This document shows, in pieces, positions 42,430 through 51,407 of a stretch of 64,000 nucleotides of DNA. Within the stretch, counting starts at the first letter, position 1, and the number at the start of each line of letters is the position of its first letter. The notes beneath the pieces were generated by a model. The model did not search any database and had not been told where the DNA came from. It saw only the letters and a list, made by a program, of their open reading frames with translations. The translations under genes and the position numbers were made by a program. The stretch is from SYOC01 sp964441775 (GTDB lineage: Bacteria; Desulfobacterota; Binatia; Bin18), in the NCBI GenBank assembly GCA_964441775.1, contig CAYTVL010000008.1, forward strand, positions 62,001 through 126,000, read 5' to 3'.

Positions 42430-44484
42430 ATGGCGGAGTCTAGAAAGAAAGAGCTCTCACTGTTTGCTCCGGAGATCCTGCAGCCCGCAATCCTCGACAG
42501 CTTGCGCAAACTGGCGCCGCGACAAGTCATGAAGAACCCGGTCATGTTCGTCGTCGAGGTGGGCAGTGTTCTGACCACGCTGATCTGGGCGCGCGACTTG
42601 GTCGCCCCTGAACCGAACGCCGCCCCATTGTGGTTCACCGGCTCCGTCAGCCTATGGCTCTGGTTCACGGTTGTTTTCGCGAACTTTGCGGAGGCAGTGG
42701 CTGAAGGGCGCGGCAAGGCTCAAGCCGCCACGTTGCGCAAGATGCGCAAGGAAACCACGGCGCGTCGCCTGATCAACGGGAAACGAGAAGAGCAAGTGCC
42801 GGCCTCTGCCCTGCGCAAAGGTGACCTCGTTGTTGTCGAGGCCGGAGAATTAATTCCCGGTGATGGCGAAGTGATCGAAGGCATCGCCTCCGTTGATGAA
42901 TCCGCTATCACTGGCGAGTCGGCGCCGGTGATTCGTGAAAGCGGTGGCGATCGCTCAGCCGTGACTGGCGGCACGAAAGTGCTCTCTGACCGCATCGTCG
43001 TGCGCATCTCGACTGACCCAGGCGAATCGTTTCTTGATCGCATGATTGCTCTCGTGGAAGGCGCGTCGCGTCAGAAGACGCCTAACGAGATCGCGCTTAA
43101 CATTCTTCTGGCTGGCCTCACTCTTGTCTTTTTGTTCGCGTGCGTTACTCTCGTGCCCCTTGCCTTGTATTCCGAGATCGCGCTCTCTGCCACGGTGATC
43201 GTCGCGCTGCTGGTGTGCTTGATCCCCACGACTATCGGCGGGCTGCTCTCGGCCATTGGCATTGCCGGCATGGACCGTTTACTCCGTAAAAACGTACTGG
43301 CGATGAGCGGACGAGCGGTGGAAGCGGCGGGCGATGTGGACACCTTGCTCCTCGACAAAACCGGGACAATTACGCTCGGCAACCGTATGGCGACAGAATT
43401 CATTCCTGTCGGGGGCGCTCGTATCGAAGAGCTCGCCGACGCCGCTCAGTTAGCCAGCCTTGCCGACGAAACCCCAGAAGGGCGCTCCATCGTCGTGCTC
43501 GCAAAGGAACGTTACAGTCTCCGCGGACGTGAAGTGGAAAACATTGGCGCGCACTTTATTCCGTTTAGCGCTCATACCCGCATGAGCGGCTGCGACCTCA
43601 ATGGACGCATGATTCGCAAAGGGGCAGTGGAGGCCATCAGTGCACACGTAAAATCATTGGGCGGGCTTGTGCCGACGGAAGTTGATGCCGTTACCCACTC
43701 CATTAGCGACACCGGAGGTACGCCGCTCGCCGTATCCGACAGCAAGCGCATCTTGGGCGTTATTCATCTCAAAGATGTAGTGAAAGGCGGGATCAACGAG
43801 CGTTTCCAACGCTTTCGTGCGATGGGCATTCGCACCGTGATGATTACCGGCGACAACCCCCGCACCGCAGCGGCGATCGCGCGTGAGGCCGGTGTCGACG
43901 ACTTTCTAGCCGAAGCCACCCCTGAAGCGAAAATGCGGCTTATCAAGGAAGAACAAACGAAGGGGAAACTCGTAGCCATGACGGGAGACGGCACCAATGA
44001 CGCGCCCGCGCTCGCGCAAGCCGATGTCGGGGTCGCGATGAATACCGGCACGCAAGCCGCCAAGGAAGCCGGCAACATGGTGGACCTCGACTCGAATCCG
44101 ACGAAGCTATTGGAGGTTGTTGAAGTTGGCAAGCAGTTACTTATGACGCGCGGCGTGTTGACCACTTTTTCTATCGCCAACGACGTAGCCAAGTATTTTG
44201 CCATTATCCCTGCCCTCTTCGTCGGTGTCTTTCCGGAGATCGCGCCCCTCAACGTCATGCGCCTGGCGTCGCCGCAGAGCGCTATTCTCTCGGCGGTTAT
44301 CTTCAATGCGCTCATTATCGTTGCCCTCATTCCCTTGGCGTTGCGCGGTGTGCAGTATCGCCCTTTAGGCGCCGGGGCATTGCTGGCGCGTTCGTTACTG
44401 ATCTACGGAGTGGGAGGTGTTATCGCGCCCTTTATTGGCATCAAACTTATTGATCTCATTTTAGTCGCGCTCGGCTTGGTGTAA
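42430..44484 (+). CDS. kdpB: K+-transporting P-type ATPase, catalytic subunit B
   Basis: 684 aa. DKTGTITLGNR (phosphorylated Asp), TGES dephosphorylation loop, and TGDGTNDAPALAQADVG and SIANDVAKYF in the C-terminal half are textbook KdpB. The ATG at 42430 is chosen since the frame to 42391 lies inside kdpA. RBS GGAAAGG. ATP hydrolysis here drives K+ uptake under potassium starvation. Confidence 0.96.
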   Translation: MAESRKKELSLFAPEILQPAILDSLRKLAPRQVMKNPVMFVVEVGSVLTTLIWARDLVAPEPNAAPLWFTGSVSLWLWFTVVFANFAEAVAEGRGKAQAATLRKMRKETTARRLINGKREEQVPASALRKGDLVVVEAGELIPGDGEVIEGIASVDESAITGESAPVIRESGGDRSAVTGGTKVLSDRIVVRISTDPGESFLDRMIALVEGASRQKTPNEIALNILLAGLTLVFLFACVTLVPLALYSEIALSATVIVALLVCLIPTTIGGLLSAIGIAGMDRLLRKNVLAMSGRAVEAAGDVDTLLLDKTGTITLGNRMATEFIPVGGARIEELADAAQLASLADETPEGRSIVVLAKERYSLRGREVENIGAHFIPFSAHTRMSGCDLNGRMIRKGAVEAISAHVKSLGGLVPTEVDAVTHSISDTGGTPLAVSDSKRILGVIHLKDVVKGGINERFQRFRAMGIRTVMITGDNPRTAAAIAREAGVDDFLAEATPEAKMRLIKEEQTKGKLVAMTGDGTNDAPALAQADVGVAMNTGTQAAKEAGNMVDLDSNPTKLLEVVEVGKQLLMTRGVLTTFSIANDVAKYFAIIPALFVGVFPEIAPLNVMRLASPQSAILSAVIFNALIIVALIPLALRGVQYRPLGAGALLARSLLIYGVGGVIAPFIGIKLIDLILVALGLV

Positions 44485-44495
44485 GGAGTGCTCTC

Positions 44496-45173
44496 ATGAA
44501 AAAAGCCTTGCTTATCGCTGTACGGACCACGGTTGTCACGCTTGTCGTGACGGGAATCATTTACCCTTTGATCGTCACAGGGCTCGCTCAACTTCTCTTT
44601 TCCCACCGCGCTAACGGCAGTCTGGTTATGGATGATCGCGGGCAGATCGTTGGCTCAGAACTTATTGGTCAAGGCTTCTCGAACCCCGCCTATTTTCAGC
44701 CCCGCCCCTCGGCGGCGGGAGACAAGGGCTATGATGCAACGGCGTCGTCAGGATCTAACCTCGGCCCGACTTCAAAAAAACTGCAAGATCGAGTGTCACA
44801 AGATGTGGGCCGGCTCAAAGAAGAAAATCCGGATGCCAAGGACGCAGTCCCCGTGGAACTGGTGACGACTTCCGCGAGCGGGCTTGATCCTCATCTCTCG
44901 CCGCCGGCGGCGTTGTGGCAAGCCCCGCGCGTCGCCGGCGCACGGGGGGTGGCGTTTGATCGTGTTAGAGCCGTCATTGAGTCCTCCATCGAGGACAGAG
45001 ACCTCGGCTTTTTTGGAGAGGCGCGAGTCAACGTCTTGCTGCTCAACCTTGCACTTGACCGCCAATTTGGCCACCCCGCTCCGGTGCAGGCGCAGGAGAA
45101 GAAGGACGCAGACACAGGAGAAGCTGGAAACGTACAGCCAACGGCTCTGAGCGGTCAGCCTACGAAGGAGTAG
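44496..45173 (+). CDS. kdpC: K+-transporting ATPase subunit C, with extended C-terminus
   Basis: 225 aa, longer than the usual 190. One N-terminal membrane helix (GIIYPLIVTGLAQLLF), then the conserved GSELIGQGFSNPAYFQPRPS, SASGLDPHLSPPAALWQAPR. The last ~35 residues after RQFGHP (polar, EKKDADTGEAGNVQPTALSG) are extra and have no counterpart I know. AAGGAGTGCTCTC is the ribosome site. Confidence 0.92.
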   Translation: MKKALLIAVRTTVVTLVVTGIIYPLIVTGLAQLLFSHRANGSLVMDDRGQIVGSELIGQGFSNPAYFQPRPSAAGDKGYDATASSGSNLGPTSKKLQDRVSQDVGRLKEENPDAKDAVPVELVTTSASGLDPHLSPPAALWQAPRVAGARGVAFDRVRAVIESSIEDRDLGFFGEARVNVLLLNLALDRQFGHPAPVQAQEKKDADTGEAGNVQPTALSGQPTKE

Positions 45174-45176
45174 ACT

Positions 45177-45497
45177 ATGAAGAAGATCGAAGCAACCATC
45201 ACACCCTCCAAACTTGAAACTGTCAAAGAAGCCTTGACAACCCTCGGTGTCCGAAGAATGACGCTGTCGGAGGTCAAGGACTATGGCCCGCATCCGGGTC
45301 ACATCGAACATTACCGTGGTGTCTCTTACGAGGTAGATCTCCTCCCCGAACTCAAACTTGAAATAGTGGTCGATGACGAGGAGGCGAGTACCGTAGCCAA
45401 CACCATTTTCGCGGCGCTGCGGACCGGTCCGCTCGGTGATGGCGAGGTCACCATCCTACCGCTGGAGGGACGGATCCGAAATCGTGTCGGTCAATAG
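45177..45497 (+). CDS. P-II-family signalling protein in the kdp operon
   Basis: A 106-aa GlnB/GlnK-fold protein starting MKKIEATITPSKLETVKEAL; T-loop residues HYRGVSYEVDLLPELKLE keep the Tyr of the RGxxY motif, and the B-loop is TGPLGDGEVTILPLEGRIR. It starts 3 bp after kdpC. PII proteins sense ATP/ADP, 2-oxoglutarate or other effectors; here the location between kdpC and the KdpD-like gene suggests a role in potassium-pump control. Alternative: a nitrogen regulator displaced into the operon. The PII fold itself is clear. Confidence 0.85.
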   Translation: MKKIEATITPSKLETVKEALTTLGVRRMTLSEVKDYGPHPGHIEHYRGVSYEVDLLPELKLEIVVDDEEASTVANTIFAALRTGPLGDGEVTILPLEGRIRNRVGQ

Positions 45498-45675
45498 TGA
45501 GGGAGGCAAACCATAAATGTCAAAAGCAATGACTCGGTGTTGCGGGATCCAGGGGCGGTACAAATGCTTCCGTTCCGATGGAGTTTGACGTAAAGGCGAA
45601 AAAACCATAAGGACCGGAGCATAAGGGAAACAGACCTAGGATATGAACGGGGAATGGGAATAGGAGGATGTAGCA

Positions 45676-46827
45676 ATGAGCACGGCCCAGCGCCCCCGCC
45701 CCGAAGAGTTCTTGGCTTTAGTGGAGAGAGCGAAACGCGGACGCTTGAAGGTCTACATCGGTCCAGCAGCGGGGGTGGGAAAAACCTATCAGATGTTAGA
45801 AGAGGCTCACTTGCTCAAAAAGCGCGGCGTTGATGTTGTGCTGGCGTTTATTGAAACACATGGTCGACCAGACACCGAAGCGCTCGTCGAAGGGTTAGAG
45901 TGTGTCCCGCGTCGACGATTTGAGTATCGCGGCGTTACGGTAGAAGAAATGGACCTCGACGTTGTCTTGGAGAGACGACCCCAGGTCGCGATCGTGGACG
46001 AGCTTCCGCACACAAACGCTCCAAGTAGCCGCCACAAGAAACGCTATCAAGATGTGTTGGAATTGCTTGATGCGGGCATCAACGTTATTTGCGCCATGAA
46101 TGTGCAGCATCTGGAAAGCTTGAACGATCTCGTGAGGCAAGCGACCGAAGTCATAGTCCGCGAAACCGTGCCGGACTCCTTTCTCAAGCAAGCCGATCAA
46201 GTGGTCAACCTTGACCTCGCGGTCGAGGATTTGCTTGACCGTTTACGCGCCGGGAAAATCTATAGCTCGGAAAAAATTCCCTGGGCCTTGGAACATTTCT
46301 TTAAGCCGGAAAATCTCTCCATTCTGCGGGAGATTTCTCTCCGCGAGGTGGCTGAAAGCGTCGATCGAGCGGTTGCTGCTCAAACTCCTGGCAGCGAGAC
46401 CCCCCGCAAAACTGCTGCGAGCGAACGCGTCATGGTGTGTCTGTCCTCCTATCCCCCGCATGGCGCTACTTTGCTGCGACGTGGGGCGCGCATGGCGGGG
46501 CGCCTCAACACTGATTGGTTCGTCGTGTACGTCGAAACGCCGCAGGAAGCCCCGCATCGGATCGATGCTGAAGCGCAACGTCATTTGCTAGACAATTTTG
46601 AGAGAGCCAGAGAACTGGGCGCCCAGGTCGAACGACTGCAAGCGGCTGATCCCGTGCCGGCGCTCATCGCATTTGCTCGCACCCACAGCGTCGGTCGCAT
46701 AGTGATCGGACGCTCCCGGCAACCCTGGTGGCGCCAGGTGTTCGGGCGCTCGGTAATGCAACGGCTCGTAGCAGAAGCGGTCGATTTTGACGTACTCATC
46801 GTCTCATTAGAAAAAGAGGACGATTAG
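45676..46827 (+). CDS. kdpD: Solo KdpD sensor domain plus universal-stress domain (no kinase)
   Basis: 383 aa against about 890 for full KdpD. Residues 1-230 are the KdpD N-terminal domain: Walker A GPAAGVGKTYQMLEEA, ETHGRPDTEAL and AIVDELPHTNAPSSRHKKRY. Residues about 250-383 form a Usp-like fold (VMVCLSSYPPHGATLLRRGA, and VGRIVIGRSRQPWWRQVFGR). Four membrane spans, HisKA and ATPase of a classic KdpD are absent. GGAGGATGTAGC precedes the ATG. It ends 2 bp before the histidine kinase gene. Confidence 0.9.
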   Translation: MSTAQRPRPEEFLALVERAKRGRLKVYIGPAAGVGKTYQMLEEAHLLKKRGVDVVLAFIETHGRPDTEALVEGLECVPRRRFEYRGVTVEEMDLDVVLERRPQVAIVDELPHTNAPSSRHKKRYQDVLELLDAGINVICAMNVQHLESLNDLVRQATEVIVRETVPDSFLKQADQVVNLDLAVEDLLDRLRAGKIYSSEKIPWALEHFFKPENLSILREISLREVAESVDRAVAAQTPGSETPRKTAASERVMVCLSSYPPHGATLLRRGARMAGRLNTDWFVVYVETPQEAPHRIDAEAQRHLLDNFERARELGAQVERLQAADPVPALIAFARTHSVGRIVIGRSRQPWWRQVFGRSVMQRLVAEAVDFDVLIVSLEKEDD

Positions 46828-46829
46828 GC

Positions 46830-48692
46830 ATGACCTTCCGCGCAAAACTCTTACTGGCCGAAGCTCCCTTGGCGATCGTACTCGCGTTGGTCTGCGTACT
46901 CTCCGTAGTGATGATTTCCACCTTGAGTTCTCGCTCGCAACTCATTTTAAAAGATAACTACCGCAGTGTGCTCGCCGCACAGCGCATGAAGGAAGCCGCC
47001 GAGCGATTGGATGACACCCTGGTGTTGTCGCTGCTAAAAGACCAACAAAAGGAGGAGGCCAAACAAGCCGCAACGTATCGACAGCAATTCGAGCAGGAAC
47101 TCCAAGTGCAGGAAGGCAACATCACGGAGCCCGGCGAGCAAGACGCAACACAGCGGCTGCGGACGTTCTGGAACGACTACCAAGACAAGATGCACCGCTT
47201 CAAAGCCCTGCAAGCCCCCGAAGCCGCCAAGCAGTTTTATTTCACCGAACTTGCCACAGCGTTCCATTCACTACGCACCACCTTGGAGGATATTCTTGCC
47301 ATTAACCAAGATTCAATGGTGCGGAAAAGCGAAGAAGCGCGTCGAGCGGCAACCCGTTTGAACACCATCACGGTCACAGCGGCGCTGGGCGCGTTGCTGC
47401 TGGGGCTCGTGCTCTCCACCGTACTGACGAACCGCTTGTTACGTCCGTTGTCTGTACTGAGCCAAGTCACGCGCCGGATTGGTGAAGGAGATTTTCAGGC
47501 GCGCGTCAACATCTCGGGTAAAGATGAAATCGCCCAGCTCGCCAGAGAATTCAACACGATGGCCAGCCATCTTGATGAGTACCGCAACAGCTCTTTAGGA
47601 GAACTCCTCCACGCCCAGGAATCGTTACAGGCGGCCATTGATAGTCTTCCTGACCCTGTCGTGGTGTTCGGCGTTAACGGCGACATCCGTAATGTCAATC
47701 AAGCGGCGGAGACAATACTGGGGCTCCACGTGGAAACCGTCACCAAAGATCCCCTCCAAGATGTTGATCCTTCGGTTCGTGCGGTTCTGGAACAGCTCCG
47801 GACTCAGGTGTTGAGCGGAAACGGTCCATTCTTTCCCAAAGGATTTGAAGATGCGATCCGGGTTGCTACGCGGGAAGGGGACACCTACCTCCTCCCACGA
47901 GCGGCGCCAGTGTACGAGATGGGAGGCACCCTGATCGGCGCCACCGTTATCCTTCAAGAGATCACCCGCTTGCACCGGTTCGACGAACTGAAGAATAACT
48001 TGGTGGCGACCGTGGCGCACGAATTTCGCACCCCGCTCACCTCGTTGCGCATGGCTATCCACCTGTGCCTTGAGCAAGCAGTCGGACCCATCACTGAGAA
48101 ACAAGCCGACTTGCTCCACGCGGCGCGAGAAGATTGTGAACGCTTGCAGGCCATGGTCGACGATCTACTCGACCTCTCGCGCATGGAGGCTGGTCGGGTT
48201 GAGTTGCATCTCCATGCGGTGTCTCCCGCTCTCCTCGTCAAAGGAGCGGCGGAAACCCATCGCGCGCTTGCGGAAGAACAGGGCATACAGCTGCGCATGG
48301 TCCTTCCTGCACCTGATACAGCAGTGGCCGCCGATCCCGAGCGCATTGCCATCGTCCTCGCCAATCTGGTGACGAACGCCTTGCGACACACCTCGGCTGG
48401 CGGTCAGATCACCATCGTCGCCCGCCCGATCAATCATCACGTGCGGTTCGAGGTGACTGATACCGGAGCTGGTATTCCGCCAGAATATCAGGCGCGTGTG
48501 TTTGATAAATTTTTTCGTGTCCCCAGCGCTCCCGGTGGGGCGGCGGGATTGGGGCTTTCCATAGTAAAAGAGATTGTGGCGGAGCACGACGGAGAGATTG
48601 GTCTCGACAGCGAGGAAGGAAAGGGGAGCACTTTTTGGTTCACCTTGCCCCGAACGATGACGAATAGCACGGAGGAGGCCGTACAATTATGA
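46830..48692 (+). CDS. Sensor histidine kinase (HAMP-PAS-HisKA-HATPase)
   Basis: 620 aa. Membrane helices about 8-30 and 185-205 flank a periplasmic four-helix sensor (TLSSRSQLILKDNYRSVLAA onward); HAMP follows, a PAS near 260-380 (LPDPVVVFGVNGDIRNVNQA), HisKA with VAHEFRTPLTSLRMAIH, N-box LVTNALRHTSAG, G1 DTGAGIPPEY, G2 GLGLSIVKE. Located directly after the solo KdpD gene and overlapping the response regulator by 4 bp (ATGA), so it probably supplies the missing kinase. Confidence 0.9.
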   Translation: MTFRAKLLLAEAPLAIVLALVCVLSVVMISTLSSRSQLILKDNYRSVLAAQRMKEAAERLDDTLVLSLLKDQQKEEAKQAATYRQQFEQELQVQEGNITEPGEQDATQRLRTFWNDYQDKMHRFKALQAPEAAKQFYFTELATAFHSLRTTLEDILAINQDSMVRKSEEARRAATRLNTITVTAALGALLLGLVLSTVLTNRLLRPLSVLSQVTRRIGEGDFQARVNISGKDEIAQLAREFNTMASHLDEYRNSSLGELLHAQESLQAAIDSLPDPVVVFGVNGDIRNVNQAAETILGLHVETVTKDPLQDVDPSVRAVLEQLRTQVLSGNGPFFPKGFEDAIRVATREGDTYLLPRAAPVYEMGGTLIGATVILQEITRLHRFDELKNNLVATVAHEFRTPLTSLRMAIHLCLEQAVGPITEKQADLLHAAREDCERLQAMVDDLLDLSRMEAGRVELHLHAVSPALLVKGAAETHRALAEEQGIQLRMVLPAPDTAVAADPERIAIVLANLVTNALRHTSAGGQITIVARPINHHVRFEVTDTGAGIPPEYQARVFDKFFRVPSAPGGAAGLGLSIVKEIVAEHDGEIGLDSEEGKGSTFWFTLPRTMTNSTEEAVQL

Positions 48693-49345
48693 AACCGACA
48701 CACGCTCGCGTGTTAGTCGTCGACGATGAACGCAACATCCGCAAAAATCTGCGCCTCGTACTGGAAGCTGAAGGATACGAAGTCGATGTGGCGAGTGATG
48801 GGGAAAGCGCGCTCGCCAAGGCCCGAGAGCGACATTATGATATTGCCTTCGTCGATCTCCACATGCCCCACATGGGAGGGCTTGAACTGACCCGTTCACT
48901 TCGCGCCTTCAGTGAAAGGACCGCCATCGTCATCTTGACCGCCTATGGCTCCGTGGAGCACGCCGTCGCCGCCATGAAACTGGGGGCAGTGGATTTTCTG
49001 GAGAAACCTTTTGACCCCAAGAACATTCGACTGCTGGTCGAAGAGATTCTGCTTCGTCAGCAGTTGGGCTCCGGAGGCTCGGTGGAGGAACTGCTCCATC
49101 TCGCGACCCTTGCTCGTGAACGCAACGCGCATATCGAAGCGCGCATGTATCTCAAATCAGCGATGCTGCGCGACGCCACCCGAGCGGAGCCCTTCTATTG
49201 GCTAGGCTATCTCTGCGAGATCGAGGGCGACATGCGACAAGCTGTCCACTATTACTACTTAGCCGTCGAGGTCGACCATTTGCATCAACTCGCTCTTGAT
49301 GGTCTAACCCGGTTAGGACGCAGGACTTCAAAGTCTCAGACCTGA
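48689..49345 (+). CDS. Response regulator with receiver and TPR-like tail, no DNA-binding domain
   Basis: 218 aa. Receiver: VLVVDDERNIRKNLRLVLEA, phospho-Asp in FVDLHMPHMG, LTAYGS, and LEKPFDP. Residues from about 130 hold a TPR-like two-helix module (LATLARERNAHIEARMYLKS; FYWLGYLCEIEGDMRQAVHY) instead of a winged helix. So it may signal by protein binding. Overlaps the kinase gene by 4 bp and the convergent NtrC gene by 10 bp. Confidence 0.87.
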   Translation: MKPTHARVLVVDDERNIRKNLRLVLEAEGYEVDVASDGESALAKARERHYDIAFVDLHMPHMGGLELTRSLRAFSERTAIVILTAYGSVEHAVAAMKLGAVDFLEKPFDPKNIRLLVEEILLRQQLGSGGSVEELLHLATLARERNAHIEARMYLKSAMLRDATRAEPFYWLGYLCEIEGDMRQAVHYYYLAVEVDHLHQLALDGLTRLGRRTSKSQT

Positions 49346-50685
49346 GGTTCTCCTTCGTACTTGCGGCGCTTGCGCCATAGAGTGGAAGCATCGATGTTGA
49401 GAATGCGAGCCGCTTCTTCAAGTGTTGAGGTACGTGCAAGCACTCGTCGCAGGTGTTCTCGTTCAATCGTTTCTAGCGAATAATCACCACCGAGCTGCAG
49501 CTCCGCCTGGGCGTGAGAGACAATTCCTTCGACAAACGCCTGGGGCTCTATGACTTGCGCGGGCCAAAGAATCACTGCCCGTTCGATCGCATTCCGCAAT
49601 TCCCGGACATTTCCGGGCCAGGGATACGCTAGCAACGCGGCTTCCGCCGCCGGGGAAAACTCCAACAAGAGGCGCCCAGCAGCGCGAGCAAAGAAGGCGA
49701 GAAAGCCGCGCGCTAAGCGCACAATATCTTCGGAGCGTTCACGCAAAGGGGGCACGCGAATCGTAATGACATTGAGACGATACCACAGATCCTCACGGAA
49801 GCGACCTGCCTTCACATCGGCTTCAAGCTCTCGATTTGTCGCCGCAAGCATCCGCACGTCCGCTCGTCGCGTCTTTTGCTCTCCCAGTCGCTCAAATGTT
49901 TTATCCTGAAGGAATTGCAGAAGTTTTGTTTGTAGACTGGGAGCAATTTCTCCGATCTCATCAAGAAAGAGCGTCCCACCTTGAGCCGCTTCCACGCGTC
50001 CGGCTTGATCACGCACGGCGCCGGTGAACGCTCCTTTTGCATGACCAAACAGTTCACTCGCCAGCAACTCTTCGGAAAGAGTCGGGCAATTAACCACGAC
50101 AAACGGCCCAGCCGCTCGAGGGCTCGACGCATGCAGTACGCGCGCCAGCACGCCTTTCCCGGTTCCGCTTTCACCGCAGAGTAACACCGTCGCTTCCGAC
50201 TTTGCCGCGCGCAGCACGGTCTCAAGCATCGTGCGCATGGCTGTAGAATTCGTCTCAAGATCAATCTCCGGTACGGACTCCTGTAACCGTCCATCCAGGT
50301 CTTGCAGGCGTCGAGCGAGGGCGCGCCGCTCCATGAGTTGTTCGACAAGATGGCGGATTTGCGCTGGGGTGAATGGTTTAGGGAGATAGTCCGTGGCGCC
50401 GCGCTTAATTGCTTCGACCGCTGTATCGAAGGTCGCATAGGCAGTGATAACGACCACCGCGAGCGTAGGGCTTTCGTCCAAAAGCTGCGGCAACAGCTCA
50501 AGGCCGCTCGTCGTTTCCAAGCGCAAATCGAGAAACGCCACATCGAATGATTGACGCCGTAGGGCCGACAACGCCGCCTGTGCCGAAGGAACAGCAGTAA
50601 CTTCACAGCCCATTCCTTCCAAACACATTGTGAGCGTTGTGCGGATATTTTTCTCGTCGTCGATGACTAAGACACGCGGCGTCAT
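49336..50685 (-). CDS. Sigma-54-dependent response regulator (NtrC family)
   Basis: 449 aa. Receiver (FLDLRLETTSG with Asp; LPKPFTPAQ), AAA+ domain (GESGTGKGVLAR, GAFTGA at the sigma-54 loop, LFLDEIGEI, NVREL), and a C-terminal Fis-type HTH (ARILNIDASTLWRKRRKYEG). Controls sigma-54 promoters on phosphorylation. Starts with ATG at 50685, overlapping a 60-aa gene stop (ATGA). Its stop codon overlaps the convergent regulator gene by 10 bp. Cognate kinase not adjacent on this strand. Confidence 0.93.
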   Translation of the reverse strand: MTPRVLVIDDEKNIRTTLTMCLEGMGCEVTAVPSAQAALSALRRQSFDVAFLDLRLETTSGLELLPQLLDESPTLAVVVITAYATFDTAVEAIKRGATDYLPKPFTPAQIRHLVEQLMERRALARRLQDLDGRLQESVPEIDLETNSTAMRTMLETVLRAAKSEATVLLCGESGTGKGVLARVLHASSPRAAGPFVVVNCPTLSEELLASELFGHAKGAFTGAVRDQAGRVEAAQGGTLFLDEIGEIAPSLQTKLLQFLQDKTFERLGEQKTRRADVRMLAATNRELEADVKAGRFREDLWYRLNVITIRVPPLRERSEDIVRLARGFLAFFARAAGRLLLEFSPAAEAALLAYPWPGNVRELRNAIERAVILWPAQVIEPQAFVEGIVSHAQAELQLGGDYSLETIEREHLRRVLARTSTLEEAARILNIDASTLWRKRRKYEGEPQV

Positions 50686-50864
50686 ACCTTCTCCACGGCT
50701 TCGGCAAATTTCGCGTCCAGCATGGTTGCTTCAATATGTGAAGGCAGGGTGACCTCGGCGCCATCTCGGCCAAAAGCAAGTTTTACGTTCATGGGAGAGA
50801 ACACTCGTTGTCCACCAATCGTCTGCACGGGGTGCGCGATCAGGCACAACCGCACTCCTACCAT
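50682..50864 (-). CDS. Small 60-aa protein coupled to the NtrC regulator gene
   Basis: ATG at 50864, TGA overlapping the regulator ATG (ATGA). Sequence begins MVGVRLCLIAHPVQTIGGQR, then VFSPMNVKLAFGRDGAEVTL and ends in a helix. A GAAGG site precedes it. No family recognised. The overlap argues that it is translated and perhaps controls the regulator's synthesis. Confidence 0.5.
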   Translation of the reverse strand: MVGVRLCLIAHPVQTIGGQRVFSPMNVKLAFGRDGAEVTLPSHIEATMLDAKFAEAVEKV

Positions 50865-50908
50865 AAACCTTCGGCCTCATGCTATAAGCGTGGGAAAAGG
50901 AGGCTCCT

Positions 50909-51367
50909 ATGGCGCAAAAAAATCTTGAGACGCTCGTACAAGAAATGGCTGACCGCGAAGCCATTCGTGAGCTGCCGTTGAAGTATTGCCACTATGTGTG
51001 GAAAAAAGATGTCCCCGCGATTGTGAATCTGTTTACCGAAGATGGCGAATTTGACGCTGGCGGTGGCGCGCCGCTTGTAGCAAAAGGAAGGGCTGCGTTA
51101 CTGAAAGCCTATCAAAAAGGGCTCTCGGACCTCGATCCTCATCCGTTCATTCACAATCACGTCTTTGAGATGCAGGGGCCAGACCAGGCGACCGGCAACT
51201 GTTATTTGGATTTGCGCGCCACTCGCGACGGCAAGAGCGTGATCTCAGCGGGCCACTATGATGACGTCTATGCAAAAATTGGGGGAGAGTGGAAATTTCG
51301 TTCGCGCAAGTTTCATGTCTACTTCTCCACCACTCTCAGTGAAGGCTGGGCGGAGCAGAAAAAGTAG
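50909..51367 (+). CDS. SnoaL/NTF2-like nuclear transport factor 2 family protein
   Basis: 152 aa with the NTF2 cone fold: an N-terminal helix (MADREAIRELPLKYCHYVWK), VNLFTEDGEFDAGGG, and the C-terminal strands YDDVYAKIGGEWKFRSRKFH. Many members are small isomerases, dehydratases or binding proteins in degradation. Strong AAAGGAGGCTCCT ribosome site. It sits alone between opposing regulator genes. Confidence 0.82.
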   Translation: MAQKNLETLVQEMADREAIRELPLKYCHYVWKKDVPAIVNLFTEDGEFDAGGGAPLVAKGRAALLKAYQKGLSDLDPHPFIHNHVFEMQGPDQATGNCYLDLRATRDGKSVISAGHYDDVYAKIGGEWKFRSRKFHVYFSTTLSEGWAEQKK

Positions 51368-51407
51368 TTGTCTACATAAGCAAATCTACGTCAAGATAAC
51401 GGGGAGT

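Noticed and set aside
45522..45593. 22-codon frame after the PII gene
   Set aside because: A GGGAGG lies upstream, but the product has no hydrophobic or conserved pattern; not enough support.
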